In this document: positions 53,245 through 62,921 of the stretch, one piece after another | How the letters are laid out: every line of letters starts with the position of its first letter | How positions within the stretch are numbered: the stretch's first letter is position 1 | Assembly: GCF_000518785.1 (NCBI RefSeq) | Contig: NZ_JAEG01000019.1 | Location: 1 to 64,000, forward strand | DNA length: 64,000 nucleotides | Source: Paenirhizobium selenitireducens ATCC BAA-1503 | GTDB lineage: Bacteria; Pseudomonadota; Alphaproteobacteria; Rhizobiales; Rhizobiaceae | Reading direction: 5' to 3' | Made by a program: the position numbers and the translations under genes | The notes under the pieces: model-generated | The model's database searches: none | What the model saw: the letters and a program-made list of their open reading frames with translations, nothing else | Told to the model about the DNA's origin: nothing

Positions 53245-53813
53245 AACTGCCAGCCTTTTGAACCGCTTCTTATAGTGACTGGCTCCAGAGCATGGGCAGG
53301 AATGGTGAATGAACCGTTAAGTTGCCGGGCGAAACGGCCCTGAAGGCGACGGGGAGGCGATTTCTGCCGTGTGCGGGCGGCGGCGGGGGCGGATCGCCGG
53401 TTTCTTTTCATCAGTCGAAGAGATGCAATTCGGCGTTTCGCGCTCCCCGACCGGCCTCGGGTGCCGAAATGGCGCAGCCGAGGCTTCGTTAAGACCCCGG
53501 CTGGCGGTCGCGGGCCGGCGATACTTGCGCCGGGGCAGGCCGTGCCCATGCCTTCACGCTTTCCGGCGGTGCAGGCAAGATGCTGATAATACTTTGTAAT
53601 TTTCCACAGACGCGAGGCGCGTGCAGAATTGGATCAAATGTCACAAGAACCGTTCCCCATTCATTTACCACACTGCGCGCATTCCGGCCTTTAGGACTCG
53701 CTAACCTTTTTTGTTAAGCCGATGGCAATGGCCGCTGTGTAGTTTGCAGTCATCCGAGCAACGGCAAACAGTTGCCGGAAGTGCTGAACAACTTCGTGGA
53801 GTAGGAGAGTAAC
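53245..53813. promoter_or_regulatory. Divergent promoter region of the pilus locus
   Basis: A 569-bp gap between the leftward pil_N-type gene and flp. No coding sequence is convincing. The 200 bp before flp become AT-richer and include CTAACC-TTTTTT-GTTAAG at 53701-53718, an imperfect dyad resembling TTAACC-type CtrA half-sites; this is weak. The flp ribosome-binding site is AGGAGAG. Confidence 0.4.
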
Positions 53814-53990
53814 ATGACCAAGATTTTTGCACGTTTCTTCAAGGATGAATCCGGCGCAACCGCAATCGAGTACGGCCTGATCGCCGCTCTCATCTCCGTC
53901 GCCCTCATCACCGGTGCTTCGACGCTCGGCAACTCGCTGAACGACACCTTCACCAACCTGTCGACCGAGCTGAACAACAACCAGCCGTAA
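53814..53990 (+). CDS. flp: Flp-type pilin subunit
   Basis: Major pilin of 58 aa, shorter than common gene-calling limits. It has a short basic leader (MTKIFARFFKDESG), a prepilin peptidase site before ATAIEYGLIAALISVALITG (the Flp hallmark with Glu5 and Tyr6) and a polar C-terminus. Stop, then a strong terminator, so the pilin is made in excess of the assembly proteins. AGGAGAG precedes the ATG. The first gene of the rightward pilus genes. Confidence 0.95.
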   Translation: MTKIFARFFKDESGATAIEYGLIAALISVALITGASTLGNSLNDTFTNLSTELNNNQP

Positions 53991-54016
53991 TACACTCAAG
54001 CCGATCTTCGGCTTCC

Positions 54017-54046
54017 AAAAGTGCCGCTCTCACGGGCGGCACTTTT
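54017..54046 (+). terminator. Intrinsic terminator after flp
   Basis: AAAAGTGCCGC pairs with GCGGCACTTTT, followed by a run of T. Confidence 0.93.
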
Positions 54047-54131
54047 TTTATAGGGGGACCCGGTGACTTTGATCGGTTCTTCCGAACCGGCGTTTCCGGA
54101 AAATTAAGCCCTGTCGGTGTGGGATATTGCC

Positions 54132-54644
54132 ATGCTTGAAGCCGCGATATTCGTCATATTCCCGATGTGCCTCGTTCTCGCGGCTCTGACGGATTTTCTC
54201 GAAATGACGATCCCCAACCGGATCCCGGTGATCCTGCTGGCGGCTTTCCTCGTCGTGGCGCCGTTTATCGGCCTCACCTGGACCGGCTTCGGCCTGCATC
54301 TTCTCGCCGGCCTCATCGTCTTTTCCGTCGGCTTTTCGCTTTTCGCGCTGAACGTCATGGGCGGCGGCGACGCCAAGCTGCTGACCGCGGCTGCCGTCTG
54401 GTACGGTCTCAGCCCCTCGCTCTTGTCGTTCCTGATCCATGTCGCCTATCTCGGCGGCATCCTGACCATCGCCATCCTGCTGTTGCGCGCCCGCTCCAGT
54501 ACCATGCTCGCCATGGGCCTTCCGCTGCCCCATTCGCTGCTCGGCGCCAAGAAGGTGCCCTATGCCATCGGCATTGGCCTTGCCGGCCTGATGACCTACC
54601 CCCAGTCGCCCCTCGTGCTCGCGGCACTCGAGAACATCCGGTGA
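54132..54644 (+). CDS. cpaA: Prepilin peptidase CpaA (TadV)
   Basis: A24-family membrane aspartic peptidase of 170 aa with four to five helices. The catalytic Asp residues are in ALTDFLEMTIPN and MGGGDAKLLTA (GxGD type). It should cleave the leader of the Flp pilin and the TadE-like proteins. A GTG at 54117 is an alternative start; ATG at 54132 gives the helix an ordinary N-terminus. Confidence 0.92.
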   Translation: MLEAAIFVIFPMCLVLAALTDFLEMTIPNRIPVILLAAFLVVAPFIGLTWTGFGLHLLAGLIVFSVGFSLFALNVMGGGDAKLLTAAAVWYGLSPSLLSFLIHVAYLGGILTIAILLLRARSSTMLAMGLPLPHSLLGAKKVPYAIGIGLAGLMTYPQSPLVLAALENIR

Positions 54645-54675
54645 GGCATTTCGTCGTGTCGAAAGAAAGCGATCG

Positions 54676-54705
54676 TTAACCAAGATCGTAAGCGGCTTAT
54701 TAACC
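54676..54705. promoter_or_regulatory. Possible CtrA half-sites upstream of cpaB
   Basis: TTAACC at 54676-54681 and TTAACCAT at 54700-54707 lie 65-95 bp before cpaB. TTAACC(AT) is the half-site of the cell-cycle regulator CtrA, which controls pilus genes in Caulobacter. Full TTAA-N7-TTAA spacing is not met. Confidence 0.3.
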
Positions 54706-54769
54706 ATAATTATACCAATTGCTGACCATTCTGCGAGGCACAGACCTTTGTGTCCCTCAAGGAACGATC

Positions 54770-55579
54770 ATGAAACCCGCGCGTATCATCATTCTCGCAG
54801 TGGCAATTGTCGCCGCCGGCATGGCCGGGCTGCTGGCCATGCGGCTCAGCGGCTCGAAATCCGTCGTGCTGCAACAGGCCGAGGCGGTGATGAAGAAGGA
54901 ACCGACGGTCAACGTCCTGGTTTCCGCCGCAAACCTTCCCGTCGGCTCCCGGCTTGACGACAAGTCGATGCGCTGGATGGCCTGGCCCGAAGGCAGCATC
55001 GTCGAAGGTTTCATCACCGAAAACACCCGCCCGCAGGCCATGACTGAACTGACAGGCGTCGTGGTGCGCCTGCCCATGTTCGAGGGCGAGCCTGTTCGGC
55101 GCGAGAAGATCGCTGATTCGTCTGGCCGTGTGATGTCGTCGCTGCTTCCGTCCGGCAAGCGCGCGGTGGCCACCGAAATCTCGGTCGCCACCGGCGCCGG
55201 CGGTTTCATTCTGCCGAACGACCGCGTCGATGTGATCATGGTGCGCCGTGGCACCGAGGACAACTATCTGACCGAGACCGTGCTTTCGAACGTGCGCGTG
55301 CTCGCGATCGACCAGCAGATCCAGGAAAAACCGGACGGCGAGAAGTCGGTGGTCGGCACGACTGCGACCCTTGAGCTGACCCCGGACCAGACCAAGGTCA
55401 TCACCGTCGCCCAACAGATGGCGGAACGCCTTTCCTTGGCACTGCGCTCGGTTGCTGATGCCCAGGAGGAGGATACGTCTGCCGCCGACTACCTGCTGAG
55501 CGGCGGAACCGGCGGGCCGACGATCCAGGTCATCAAGTCGGGTTCGGTGGTCAAGGCCTCCGACACCAAGTCGGAATGA
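54770..55579 (+). CDS. cpaB: Pilus assembly protein CpaB (RcpC)
   Basis: Protein of 269 aa: N-terminal membrane anchor, then a SAF domain (VLVSAANLPVGSRLDDKSMR, ENTRPQAMTELTGVVVR) and the RcpC/CpaB core with GAGGFILPNDRVDVIMVRR and TLELTPDQTKVITVAQQMA. Periplasmic partner of the CpaC secretin. AAGGAAC precedes the ATG. Confidence 0.92.
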   Translation: MKPARIIILAVAIVAAGMAGLLAMRLSGSKSVVLQQAEAVMKKEPTVNVLVSAANLPVGSRLDDKSMRWMAWPEGSIVEGFITENTRPQAMTELTGVVVRLPMFEGEPVRREKIADSSGRVMSSLLPSGKRAVATEISVATGAGGFILPNDRVDVIMVRRGTEDNYLTETVLSNVRVLAIDQQIQEKPDGEKSVVGTTATLELTPDQTKVITVAQQMAERLSLALRSVADAQEEDTSAADYLLSGGTGGPTIQVIKSGSVVKASDTKSE

Positions 55580-55590
55580 GTGGGGATGTC

Positions 55591-57162
55591 ATGAACAGCT
55601 TGAAACAGAAATTCCGCTCGTCGATCGCCGTCACCCTGGCGCTGGGCCTCGCCTGCTCCGGCATGCCGGGCGGCTACGTGCCGCATTTCCTGACCATTCC
55701 GGTTGCCGAGGCGGCAAGCCAGAGCGTGCTGCGCATCGCCGAGGCCGGTCCCGGCGCCCGCCGCACCGTCAAGCTCGGCCTCAACAAGGCGCTGGTCGTC
55801 GACCTGCCGCAGGATGCCCACGATATTCTCGTCGCCGATCCCGAAATGGCCGATGCGGTCACCCGCACCTCGCGCCGCATCTATCTGTTCGGCAAGGCCG
55901 TCGGTCAGACCAACATCTTCATCTTCGGCGAGAACGGCGAGGAAATCGTCAGCCTCGACATCGAGATCGAGCGCGACATCGCCGGCCTGGAAACCAATCT
56001 CCGCCGCTTCATTCCCGAATCGGACATCACCGTCGAGATCGTCTCCGACAACATCGTGCTGACCGGAACTGTGCGCACGCCCCAGGATGCGGCCCGCGCC
56101 GAAAGCCTCGCCTCCGCCTTCCTCAAGGGCGGCGAGGCGACCACGCGCAACGAAACCGCGTCGGGTGGCGACAATGGTGGCGACGTCGCGATTTTCGCCG
56201 AGACGCGTCAGGTCTCCTCGATCGTCAATCTGTTGACCATTGAAGGCGAGGACCAGGTCTCGCTCAAGGTCACCGTCGCCGAAGTGAGCCGTCAGGTATT
56301 GAAGCAGCTCGGCTTCAACGGCCGCGTCTCGGACGGCTCAAGCGGCATCACCTTCCAGAACCCATCCAATTTGGGCAACTCCGTCGGCGTCACCAATGCG
56401 CTCGGCGGTGTCCTGCCCACCGCGGTGGGCTCGATCGCGGGCTATACGGTCAGTAGCTACATCAACGCCATGGAACAGGCCGGCGTCATGCGCACGCTGG
56501 CCGAGCCGAGCCTCACCGCGATCTCCGGCGAGCAGGCCAAGTTCTATGTCGGCGGCGAGTTCCGCCTGGCCGCCGAGCAGGAGATTGCCTACGACGGCGA
56601 CACCGGAGCGCCGTCCGTCACCCGGACCACGGAAACCGTCAACTACGGCATCGAGCTGAACTTCCGGCCCGTCGTGCTGGCCCCGGGCCGCATCAGCCTG
56701 AAGATCGAAACCAATGTATCCGAACCGACCTGGGAAGGTTCGGCCGTGACCGGCAATACGGCGAACGGCATTCCCGGCTCGACCTACATGTCCATCCGCA
56801 AGCGCGAAGCCTCGACCACCGTCGAACTGCCGTCGGGCGGCTCGATCGTCATCGCCGGTCTCGTCCAGGACAATATTCGTCAGGCCATGTCCGGTGTTCC
56901 CGGCCTGGCCAAGGTGCCGATCCTCGGCACGCTCTTCCGCAGCAAGGACTTCCAGCGCAACGAGACCGAACTGGTCATCATCGCCACGCCCTATCTGGTG
57001 CGGCCGGTGGCGCGCAACCAGCTGCAGCGGCCGGATGACAACTTCAATCCCGAAAACGACGCGGCGACCTTCTTCCTGAACAAGGTCAACAAGGTCTACG
57101 GCCGACGCGAGGCGGATGCCTCTGGTCGCTACCATGGCGCCGTCGGGTTCATCTACAAGTGA
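55591..57162 (+). CDS. cpaC: Outer-membrane secretin CpaC (RcpA)
   Basis: Secretin of 523 aa with a signal peptide (to about residue 45), a pil_N domain (VVDLPQDAHDILVADPEMAD), a BON-like domain (IVLTGTVRTPQDAARAESLA) and the secretin channel domain (VSLKVTVAEVSRQVLKQLGF, TTVELPSGGSIVIAGLVQDN, VPGLAKVPILGTLFRS, ETELVIIATPYLVRPV). Forms the channel for the Flp pilus. Confidence 0.95.
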   Translation: MNSLKQKFRSSIAVTLALGLACSGMPGGYVPHFLTIPVAEAASQSVLRIAEAGPGARRTVKLGLNKALVVDLPQDAHDILVADPEMADAVTRTSRRIYLFGKAVGQTNIFIFGENGEEIVSLDIEIERDIAGLETNLRRFIPESDITVEIVSDNIVLTGTVRTPQDAARAESLASAFLKGGEATTRNETASGGDNGGDVAIFAETRQVSSIVNLLTIEGEDQVSLKVTVAEVSRQVLKQLGFNGRVSDGSSGITFQNPSNLGNSVGVTNALGGVLPTAVGSIAGYTVSSYINAMEQAGVMRTLAEPSLTAISGEQAKFYVGGEFRLAAEQEIAYDGDTGAPSVTRTTETVNYGIELNFRPVVLAPGRISLKIETNVSEPTWEGSAVTGNTANGIPGSTYMSIRKREASTTVELPSGGSIVIAGLVQDNIRQAMSGVPGLAKVPILGTLFRSKDFQRNETELVIIATPYLVRPVARNQLQRPDDNFNPENDAATFFLNKVNKVYGRREADASGRYHGAVGFIYK

Positions 57163-57176
57163 GTGGGGAGGCCAGA

Positions 57177-57917
57177 ATGAAAAAGCACGAGACCTCTTCC
57201 GGCAACAGCGAAAGCCGCAGCACCATGCCCGTTAAGAGATCGACTTTCGCCGCGCCGCGTTTTGCCCGCGCGGCACTCGCCGCGACCATCCTCGGCGCGA
57301 CGGCTGTCCTCTCGGGGTGCGGCACGAACCGCGACGACCTGACGACCGGCTCGATCCCGGACGACTATCGCACGCGCCACCCGATCACATTGACCGAGGT
57401 CGAGCACACGCTGGACATGCCGGTCGCGTCGGGCGATCGCGAGTTGACGATCGGCATGTCGGATGCGGTCGGCGGCTTTGCGGCCGACTACATGTCGAGC
57501 TCTTCCGGCACGATACAGATCCTCATCCCCCAGGGCTCGCCCAATTCCGCGGCTGCTGCCCACATGCGCAAGCAGATCCGTGCGACACTTGTCCGCCGCG
57601 GCGTTCCCGGTCCCCGCATCATTGAGACGAGCTATCAGGCCGGCGCCAGCGGCGACGCAGCGCCCGTGCGGCTGAGCTACGTGGCGATCACCGCCGTGAC
57701 CAACCAGTGCGGCGATTGGCCGGAAGATCTTCAGGACAATACCTTCGCCAACAAGAACTGGCAGAATTTCGGCTGCGCCACCCAGGCCAATCTGGCAGCG
57801 CAGATCGCCAACCCGATGGATCTCGTAACCCCGCGCGCCCAGGCACCCATCGATGCCACGCGGCGCTCGACGGTCATCGGGCTCTATCGCTCGGGCAAGA
57901 ATCCCTCGACGAACTAG
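57177..57917 (+). CDS. cpaD: Pilus lipoprotein CpaD
   Basis: Protein of 246 aa with a lipoprotein signal (lipobox ATAVLSGCG, Cys about residue 43), then the CpaD domain: YRTRHPITLTEVEHTLDMPV, GTIQILIPQGSPNSAAAAHM and the Cys pair region TNQCGDWPEDLQDNTFANKN followed by WQNFGCATQANLAAQIANP. An outer-membrane pilotin-like partner of CpaC. GGGGAGG favours the ATG at 57177 over a GTG at 57159. Confidence 0.9.
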   Translation: MKKHETSSGNSESRSTMPVKRSTFAAPRFARAALAATILGATAVLSGCGTNRDDLTTGSIPDDYRTRHPITLTEVEHTLDMPVASGDRELTIGMSDAVGGFAADYMSSSSGTIQILIPQGSPNSAAAAHMRKQIRATLVRRGVPGPRIIETSYQAGASGDAAPVRLSYVAITAVTNQCGDWPEDLQDNTFANKNWQNFGCATQANLAAQIANPMDLVTPRAQAPIDATRRSTVIGLYRSGKNPSTN

Positions 57918-57951
57918 GATGGCCGGCGCCATTCGAAGGCAGGATGAAAGC

Positions 57952-59241
57952 ATGAGTGCGATCGACTACGAATTCGACACGAGGTCCGCAGACGACATGC
58001 CTCCCGAGGGCAGGGTGGGCAGCGGCGATCTCGAAAACCTGCGGCCCCTGCCGCGCATCTCGGTGCATGCCTTCTGCGTCTCGCAGGGCGTGCAGCGGAT
58101 AATGGAGCAATGCGGCCAGGACCGGCGCATGGCGAAGGTCAGCATGCGGATCACCGGCGGCAACATCGCCGCGGCTGCCGCCATGTTTTCCTCGACCCCC
58201 ACGCCCAATCTGATCATCCTCGAGACCGAGGCCACCCCGCAGACCCTGCTCCAGGAACTGGCGCCGCTTGCCGAAGTCTGCGATCCGAGCTCGCGTGTCA
58301 TCGTCATCGGCCGCCACAACGACATCGCGCTCTATCGCGAGCTGATCCGCAACGGTATCTCCGAATACATCGTCGCCCCGATCGGCATGGCCGAGGTGAT
58401 GGCCGCGATATCGGCGATCTTCGTCGATCCGGAATCCGAGCCGCTCGGCCGCACCATCGCTTTCATCGGCGCCAAGGGCGGTGTCGGTTCATCGACCATC
58501 GCCCACAACTGCGCCTTCGGCATTTCCAGCCTGTTTGCCACCGAAACCATCCTCGCCGATCTTGACCTCGCCTATGGCACCGCCAACATCGACTTCGACC
58601 AGGATCCGGCCCAGGGCATCGCCGAGGCGGTCTTCTCGCCGGACCGGCTGGACGAGGTCTTCCTCGATCGCCTGCTGACGACCTGCTCGCAGAACCTGTC
58701 TCTGCTCGCGGCTCCCTCGCTGCTCGATCGCCCCTACGACTTCGATCGCGGCACCTTCCAGCCGCTGATGGAACTGCTTCAGCGGTCCGCGCCGGTCACC
58801 GTTCTCGATGTGCCCCATGCCTGGTCCGACTGGACCCGTGCGGTGCTCTCCGAGGCCGACGAGGTGGTCATCACCTGCGCGCCGGATCTCGCCAACCTGC
58901 GCAATGCCAAGAACATGCTCGACGCGCTGAAGAAGCTGAGGCCGAACGACAAGGCGCCGCACCTGCTGCTCAACCAGGTCGGCATGCCGAAGCGTCCGGA
59001 AATCGCCCCCCAGGACTTCTTCGAGCCGCTGGAAATCGAACCGGCCGCCATCATTCCTTTCGACGCGGCGCTGTTCGGCAACGCCGCCAACAGCGGCCGG
59101 ATGATCTCGGAAATCGACGCGAAATCGCCGATGGCGGAAACCTTCGCCCAGATCGCTCATCTGGTGACCGGGCGCGCCACGGTGAAGAAACCGAAGAAGG
59201 GCGGGCTCGGCAAGATGCTGGGACTGCTCGGCCGGAAATAG
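57952..59241 (+). CDS. cpaE: Pilus assembly ATPase CpaE (TadZ)
   Basis: Protein of 429 aa with an N-terminal receiver-like domain (about residues 30-150) and a MinD/ParA-like ATPase domain starting at TIAFIGAKGGVGSSTIAHNC. The P-loop is KGGVGSS, with Ser where Lys stands in a standard Walker A; the Lys of KGG is the deviant-type Lys. Localises the pilus machine at the pole in related systems. AGGATGAAAG precedes the ATG. Confidence 0.92.
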   Translation: MSAIDYEFDTRSADDMPPEGRVGSGDLENLRPLPRISVHAFCVSQGVQRIMEQCGQDRRMAKVSMRITGGNIAAAAAMFSSTPTPNLIILETEATPQTLLQELAPLAEVCDPSSRVIVIGRHNDIALYRELIRNGISEYIVAPIGMAEVMAAISAIFVDPESEPLGRTIAFIGAKGGVGSSTIAHNCAFGISSLFATETILADLDLAYGTANIDFDQDPAQGIAEAVFSPDRLDEVFLDRLLTTCSQNLSLLAAPSLLDRPYDFDRGTFQPLMELLQRSAPVTVLDVPHAWSDWTRAVLSEADEVVITCAPDLANLRNAKNMLDALKKLRPNDKAPHLLLNQVGMPKRPEIAPQDFFEPLEIEPAAIIPFDAALFGNAANSGRMISEIDAKSPMAETFAQIAHLVTGRATVKKPKKGGLGKMLGLLGRK

Positions 59242-59269
59242 TGTCTTCGACAGAAACAGGTAATCAGTG

Positions 59270-60766
59270 ATGTTTGGCAGACGCGGAAGCGAAGGATTTG
59301 GCAAGGGTGGGGCGGGGGCCGGAACGGTATCTCCGGCTCCGCCGCCGGCTGCCGTTCAGCCGCAGCGTGCGCCGTCGTTCGATCCGGTCGGCGAAGAGCC
59401 GGTGGTGCGTCAGCAGGTGGCCCCGCCGCCGCTTCAGGCACCCGCTGCCGGCGGGCCGCGCAAGCGTCCGCCGCGCACCCAGGACTATTACGATACGAAG
59501 AGCCAGGTCTTCTCGGCGCTGATCGACACGATCGACCTTTCGCAGCTCGCCAAGCTCGACGGCGAAAGCGCGCGCGAGGAAATCCGCGACATCGTCAACG
59601 ACATCATCACCATCAAGAACTTCGCGATGTCGATCTCCGAGCAGGAGGAACTGCTCGAGGACATCTGCAACGACGTTCTCGGCTACGGTCCGCTCGAGCC
59701 GCTGCTGGCGCGCGACGACATCGCCGACATCATGGTCAACGGCGCCGGCCAGACCTTCATCGAAGTCAACGGCAAGACGATCGAGTCGGAAATCCGCTTC
59801 CGCGACAATTCCCAGCTCCTGTCGATCTGCCAGCGCATCGTCAGCCAGGTCGGCCGCCGCGTCGACGAAAGCTCGCCGATCTGCGACGCGCGCCTTCCCG
59901 ACGGCAGCCGCGTCAACGTCATCGCCCCGCCGCTCGCCATCGACGGCCCGGCGCTCACCATCCGTAAGTTCAAGAAGGACAAGCTCAACCTCGACCAGCT
60001 GGTCAAGTTCGGCGCGATCACGCCGGAGGGCGCGCAGGTCCTGCAGATCATCGGCCGCGTCCGCTGCAACATCGTCATTTCCGGCGGTACCGGCTCGGGT
60101 AAGACGACGCTTCTCAACTGCCTGACCGGCTATATCGACAAGGAAGAGCGCGTCATCACCTGCGAGGACACCGCGGAACTCCAGCTGCAGCAGCCGCATG
60201 TGGTGCGCCTCGAAACCCGTCCGCCCAACATCGAAGGCGAGGGCGAGATCACCATGCGCGACCTCGTCAAGAACTGCCTGCGTATGCGCCCCGAACGCAT
60301 CATCGTCGGCGAAGTGCGCGGACCGGAGGTCTTCGACCTGCTCCAGGCGATGAACACCGGCCATGACGGCTCGATGGGCACCATCCACTCCAACACGCCG
60401 CGCGAATGCCTCAGCCGTATGGAATCGATGATCGCCATGGGCGGTTTCAGCCTGCCGGCCAAGACTGTGCGCGAGATCATCTCCGGCTCGATCGACGTCA
60501 TCATCCAGGCCGCCCGCCTGCGCGACGGTTCGCGCCGCATCACCCACATCACCGAGGTGATCGGCATGGAAGGCGACGTCATCGTCACCCAGGACCTGAT
60601 GCGCTACGAGATGGACGGCGAGGACATGAACGGCAAGATCATCGGCCGGCACGTCTCGACCGGCATCGGCAAGCCGCATTTCTGGGACCGTGCGCGTTAC
60701 TACAACGAAGAGCGTCGCCTCGCCGCCGCGCTCGACGCCATGGAAAAGAACAACAAGGAGATCTAG
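59270..60766 (+). CDS. cpaF: Pilus assembly ATPase CpaF (TadA)
   Basis: Secretion ATPase of 498 aa (VirB11/GspE superfamily). Low-complexity Pro/Ala N-terminus, then DICNDVLGYGPLEPLLARDD, NVIAPPLAIDGPALTIRKF, Walker A ISGGTGSGKTTLLNCL (about residues 270-285), Asp box TCEDTAELQLQ, Walker B RIIVGEVRGPE and His box GSMGTIHSNTPRE. Powers Flp polymerisation. GTG-ATG tandem start; ATG chosen. Confidence 0.95.
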   Translation: MFGRRGSEGFGKGGAGAGTVSPAPPPAAVQPQRAPSFDPVGEEPVVRQQVAPPPLQAPAAGGPRKRPPRTQDYYDTKSQVFSALIDTIDLSQLAKLDGESAREEIRDIVNDIITIKNFAMSISEQEELLEDICNDVLGYGPLEPLLARDDIADIMVNGAGQTFIEVNGKTIESEIRFRDNSQLLSICQRIVSQVGRRVDESSPICDARLPDGSRVNVIAPPLAIDGPALTIRKFKKDKLNLDQLVKFGAITPEGAQVLQIIGRVRCNIVISGGTGSGKTTLLNCLTGYIDKEERVITCEDTAELQLQQPHVVRLETRPPNIEGEGEITMRDLVKNCLRMRPERIIVGEVRGPEVFDLLQAMNTGHDGSMGTIHSNTPRECLSRMESMIAMGGFSLPAKTVREIISGSIDVIIQAARLRDGSRRITHITEVIGMEGDVIVTQDLMRYEMDGEDMNGKIIGRHVSTGIGKPHFWDRARYYNEERRLAAALDAMEKNNKEI

Positions 60767-60771
60767 GCGCG

Positions 60772-61785
60772 ATGTTCGGTTTCGATCCCCTGGTGTTGGC
60801 CATCATCGCCCTTGCGGCCGTCGCGACGGCTGGCATCGCCTACGGGATCCTGTATTCCCGTATCGAGGTCGACAAGAAGACCGCGAGCCGCATCAGCCGG
60901 GTCAAGGCTGCCGAAACGGACACCGCCAAGGTCAAGGCAGCCCGCGACCGGGTGCAGGAAATCTCCAAGCGGCGCAAGTCGGTGCAGGATTCGCTGAAGG
61001 ACATCGAGCGAAAGCAGGAAGAGAAGACCAAGAAGATCGCCAGCGCCAGCCTGAAGTCGCGGCTGGTGCAGGCCGGGCTGACGGCGACGCCGAGCCAGTA
61101 CTACATCGCCAGCGTCACGCTCGGTCTGGTCGTGCTGGTGTTCGCCTTTCTCGGCGGCATACCGCTGCTCGTGACGTTCGGCATGGCCTTCGTCGCCGGT
61201 TTCGGCCTGCCGCGCTGGATCCTCGGCTTCCTGATCGGACGGCGGCAGAAGAAGTTTCTCGGCGAGTTTCCCAATGCGCTCGACGTCATGGTGCGCTCGA
61301 TCCGCTCCGGCCTGCCGCTCAACGACGCGCTCCGCCTGATCGCCGCCGACGGGCAGGACCCGGTCAAGTCGGAATTCCGCCGCGTCGTCGAATCCCAGCA
61401 GGTCGGCCTCAGCGTGCCCGAAGCCTGCACCCGCATGATGCTGACCATGCCCCTGTCGGAAGTGAACTTCTTTGCCATCGTCATCGCCATCCAGGCCCAG
61501 GCCGGCGGCAACCTGTCGGAATCGCTGTCGAACCTGTCGCGCGTTCTGCGTGACCGCAAGAAGATGCGCTCCAAGGTCCAGGCGCTCTCGATGGAAGCCA
61601 AGGCCTCGGCCGCCATCATCGGCGCGCTGCCGTTCATCGTGGCGTTTCTCGTCTACATGACCTCGCCGAACTACATCATGATCCTCTTCACCGATCCGCG
61701 CGGACACCTGATCCTCGGCGCCTCGGGGGTCTGGATGTCGATTGGCATCCTCGTCATGCGCAACATGATCCAGTTCGACATCTAG
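60772..61785 (+). CDS. tadB: Flp pilus inner-membrane platform protein TadB
   Basis: GspF-type membrane protein of 337 aa: N-terminal helix, a basic and charged coiled stretch (residues 25-85, many K, R and E), two helices, a GspF domain (LGEFPNALDVMVRSIRSGLP, AIQAQAGGNLSESLSNLSRV) and two C-terminal helices. GGAG 5-10 bp before the ATG overlaps the cpaF end. Confidence 0.93.
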   Translation: MFGFDPLVLAIIALAAVATAGIAYGILYSRIEVDKKTASRISRVKAAETDTAKVKAARDRVQEISKRRKSVQDSLKDIERKQEEKTKKIASASLKSRLVQAGLTATPSQYYIASVTLGLVVLVFAFLGGIPLLVTFGMAFVAGFGLPRWILGFLIGRRQKKFLGEFPNALDVMVRSIRSGLPLNDALRLIAADGQDPVKSEFRRVVESQQVGLSVPEACTRMMLTMPLSEVNFFAIVIAIQAQAGGNLSESLSNLSRVLRDRKKMRSKVQALSMEAKASAAIIGALPFIVAFLVYMTSPNYIMILFTDPRGHLILGASGVWMSIGILVMRNMIQFDI

Positions 61786-61797
61786 GGAGGGACCATC

Positions 61798-62781
61798 ATG
61801 GAGCAGCTGGCCGCAAGACTGACCGACCCCGCCATGGTCGTCGCCGTGCTCGTCGCGATCGCGGTGTTCGCGACGCTCTACACCATCGCCATCCCCTACA
61901 TGGAGCGCGGCGACCTCAACAAGCGGATGAAGGCCGTTTCGACCGAGCGCGATCTCATCCGCGCCCGCGAGCGGACCCGTCTGAATGCCGAGGGAACGCA
62001 CGGCAAGACGAGCCTGCGGGCCAGCAACAACCGCTCTGTCCGCCAGATCGTCGAGAAGTTCAACCTGCGCCAGGCGCTGGTCGACGACGCGACGATGGAC
62101 AAGCTCAAGGCCGCCGGCTTCCGCTCGCAGAACGCGCTCAACATCTTCCTCGTGGCGCGCTTCCTCCTGCCGTTCCTGACGCTGACGCTCACTGCGGTGT
62201 GGATCTTCGGCCTCGGCAACATGGCGGAAAAGGCCTTCCCCGTTAGGCTCTTGGTGACCATCGTCGGCGGCTATGTCGGCTTCTACCTGCCCAACATCTA
62301 CGTCACCAACCGCATGAAGAAGCGCCAGCATTCGATCCGCCGCGCCTGGCCGGATGCGCTCGACCTCATGCTGATCTGCGTCGAATCGGGCATCTCGATC
62401 GAGGCTGCCATGCGTCGCGTGGCCGAGGAAATCGCCACCCAGTCGACCGAACTGGCCGAGGAAATGGTGCTGACCACGGCCGAGCTCTCCTTCCTGCAGG
62501 ACCGTCGCACGGCGCTGGAAAACCTCGGCAACCGCACCCAACTCGACGGCGTCAAGGCCGTGACCCAGGCGCTGATCCAGGCCGAACGTTACGGCACGCC
62601 GATCTCGCAGGCGCTGCGCGTGCTGGCTCAGGAAGGCCGCGACGAGCGCATGAACGAGGCCGAGAAGAAGGCCGCCGCCCTGCCGCCGAAGCTCACCGTG
62701 CCGATGATCCTGTTCTTCCTGCCCGTGCTCGTCGCGGTCATCCTCGGCCCGGCCGGCATCCAGGTCTCCGACCGATTCTAG
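61798..62781 (+). CDS. tadC: Flp pilus inner-membrane platform protein TadC
   Basis: GspF-type protein of 327 aa, partner of TadB: N-terminal helix, LLPFLTLTLTAVWIFGLGN, RAWPDALDLMLICVESGISI, EMVLTTAELSFLQDRRTALE and ALIQAERYGTPISQALRVLA, with C-terminal helices (LTVPMILFFLPVLVAVILG). GGGAGGG precedes the ATG. Confidence 0.93.
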   Translation: MEQLAARLTDPAMVVAVLVAIAVFATLYTIAIPYMERGDLNKRMKAVSTERDLIRARERTRLNAEGTHGKTSLRASNNRSVRQIVEKFNLRQALVDDATMDKLKAAGFRSQNALNIFLVARFLLPFLTLTLTAVWIFGLGNMAEKAFPVRLLVTIVGGYVGFYLPNIYVTNRMKKRQHSIRRAWPDALDLMLICVESGISIEAAMRRVAEEIATQSTELAEEMVLTTAELSFLQDRRTALENLGNRTQLDGVKAVTQALIQAERYGTPISQALRVLAQEGRDERMNEAEKKAAALPPKLTVPMILFFLPVLVAVILGPAGIQVSDRF

Positions 62782-62921
62782 TGATTCCATAGTCCGCGTC
62801 CGATTGCCGCCAGCAACCTCGTCGGCTAACACTCGGCAATCGCGCCTGGCCGTCGCATCCGCCGGCTAGGGCTCGTTGGCGGGCGCCGGTCCACGCGCGG
62901 CCCTGGGGAACGGAGATCCGC

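Noticed and set aside
53369..53599. Short overlapping open frames upstream of flp
   Set aside because: Several frames are open at once in G+C-rich DNA; none has a ribosome-binding site or resembles a protein.
60763..62832. Long minus-strand open frame opposite tadB and tadC
   Set aside because: Antisense shadow of two clear GspF-type genes; rich in D, R, H and G repeats typical of reverse-strand translation.
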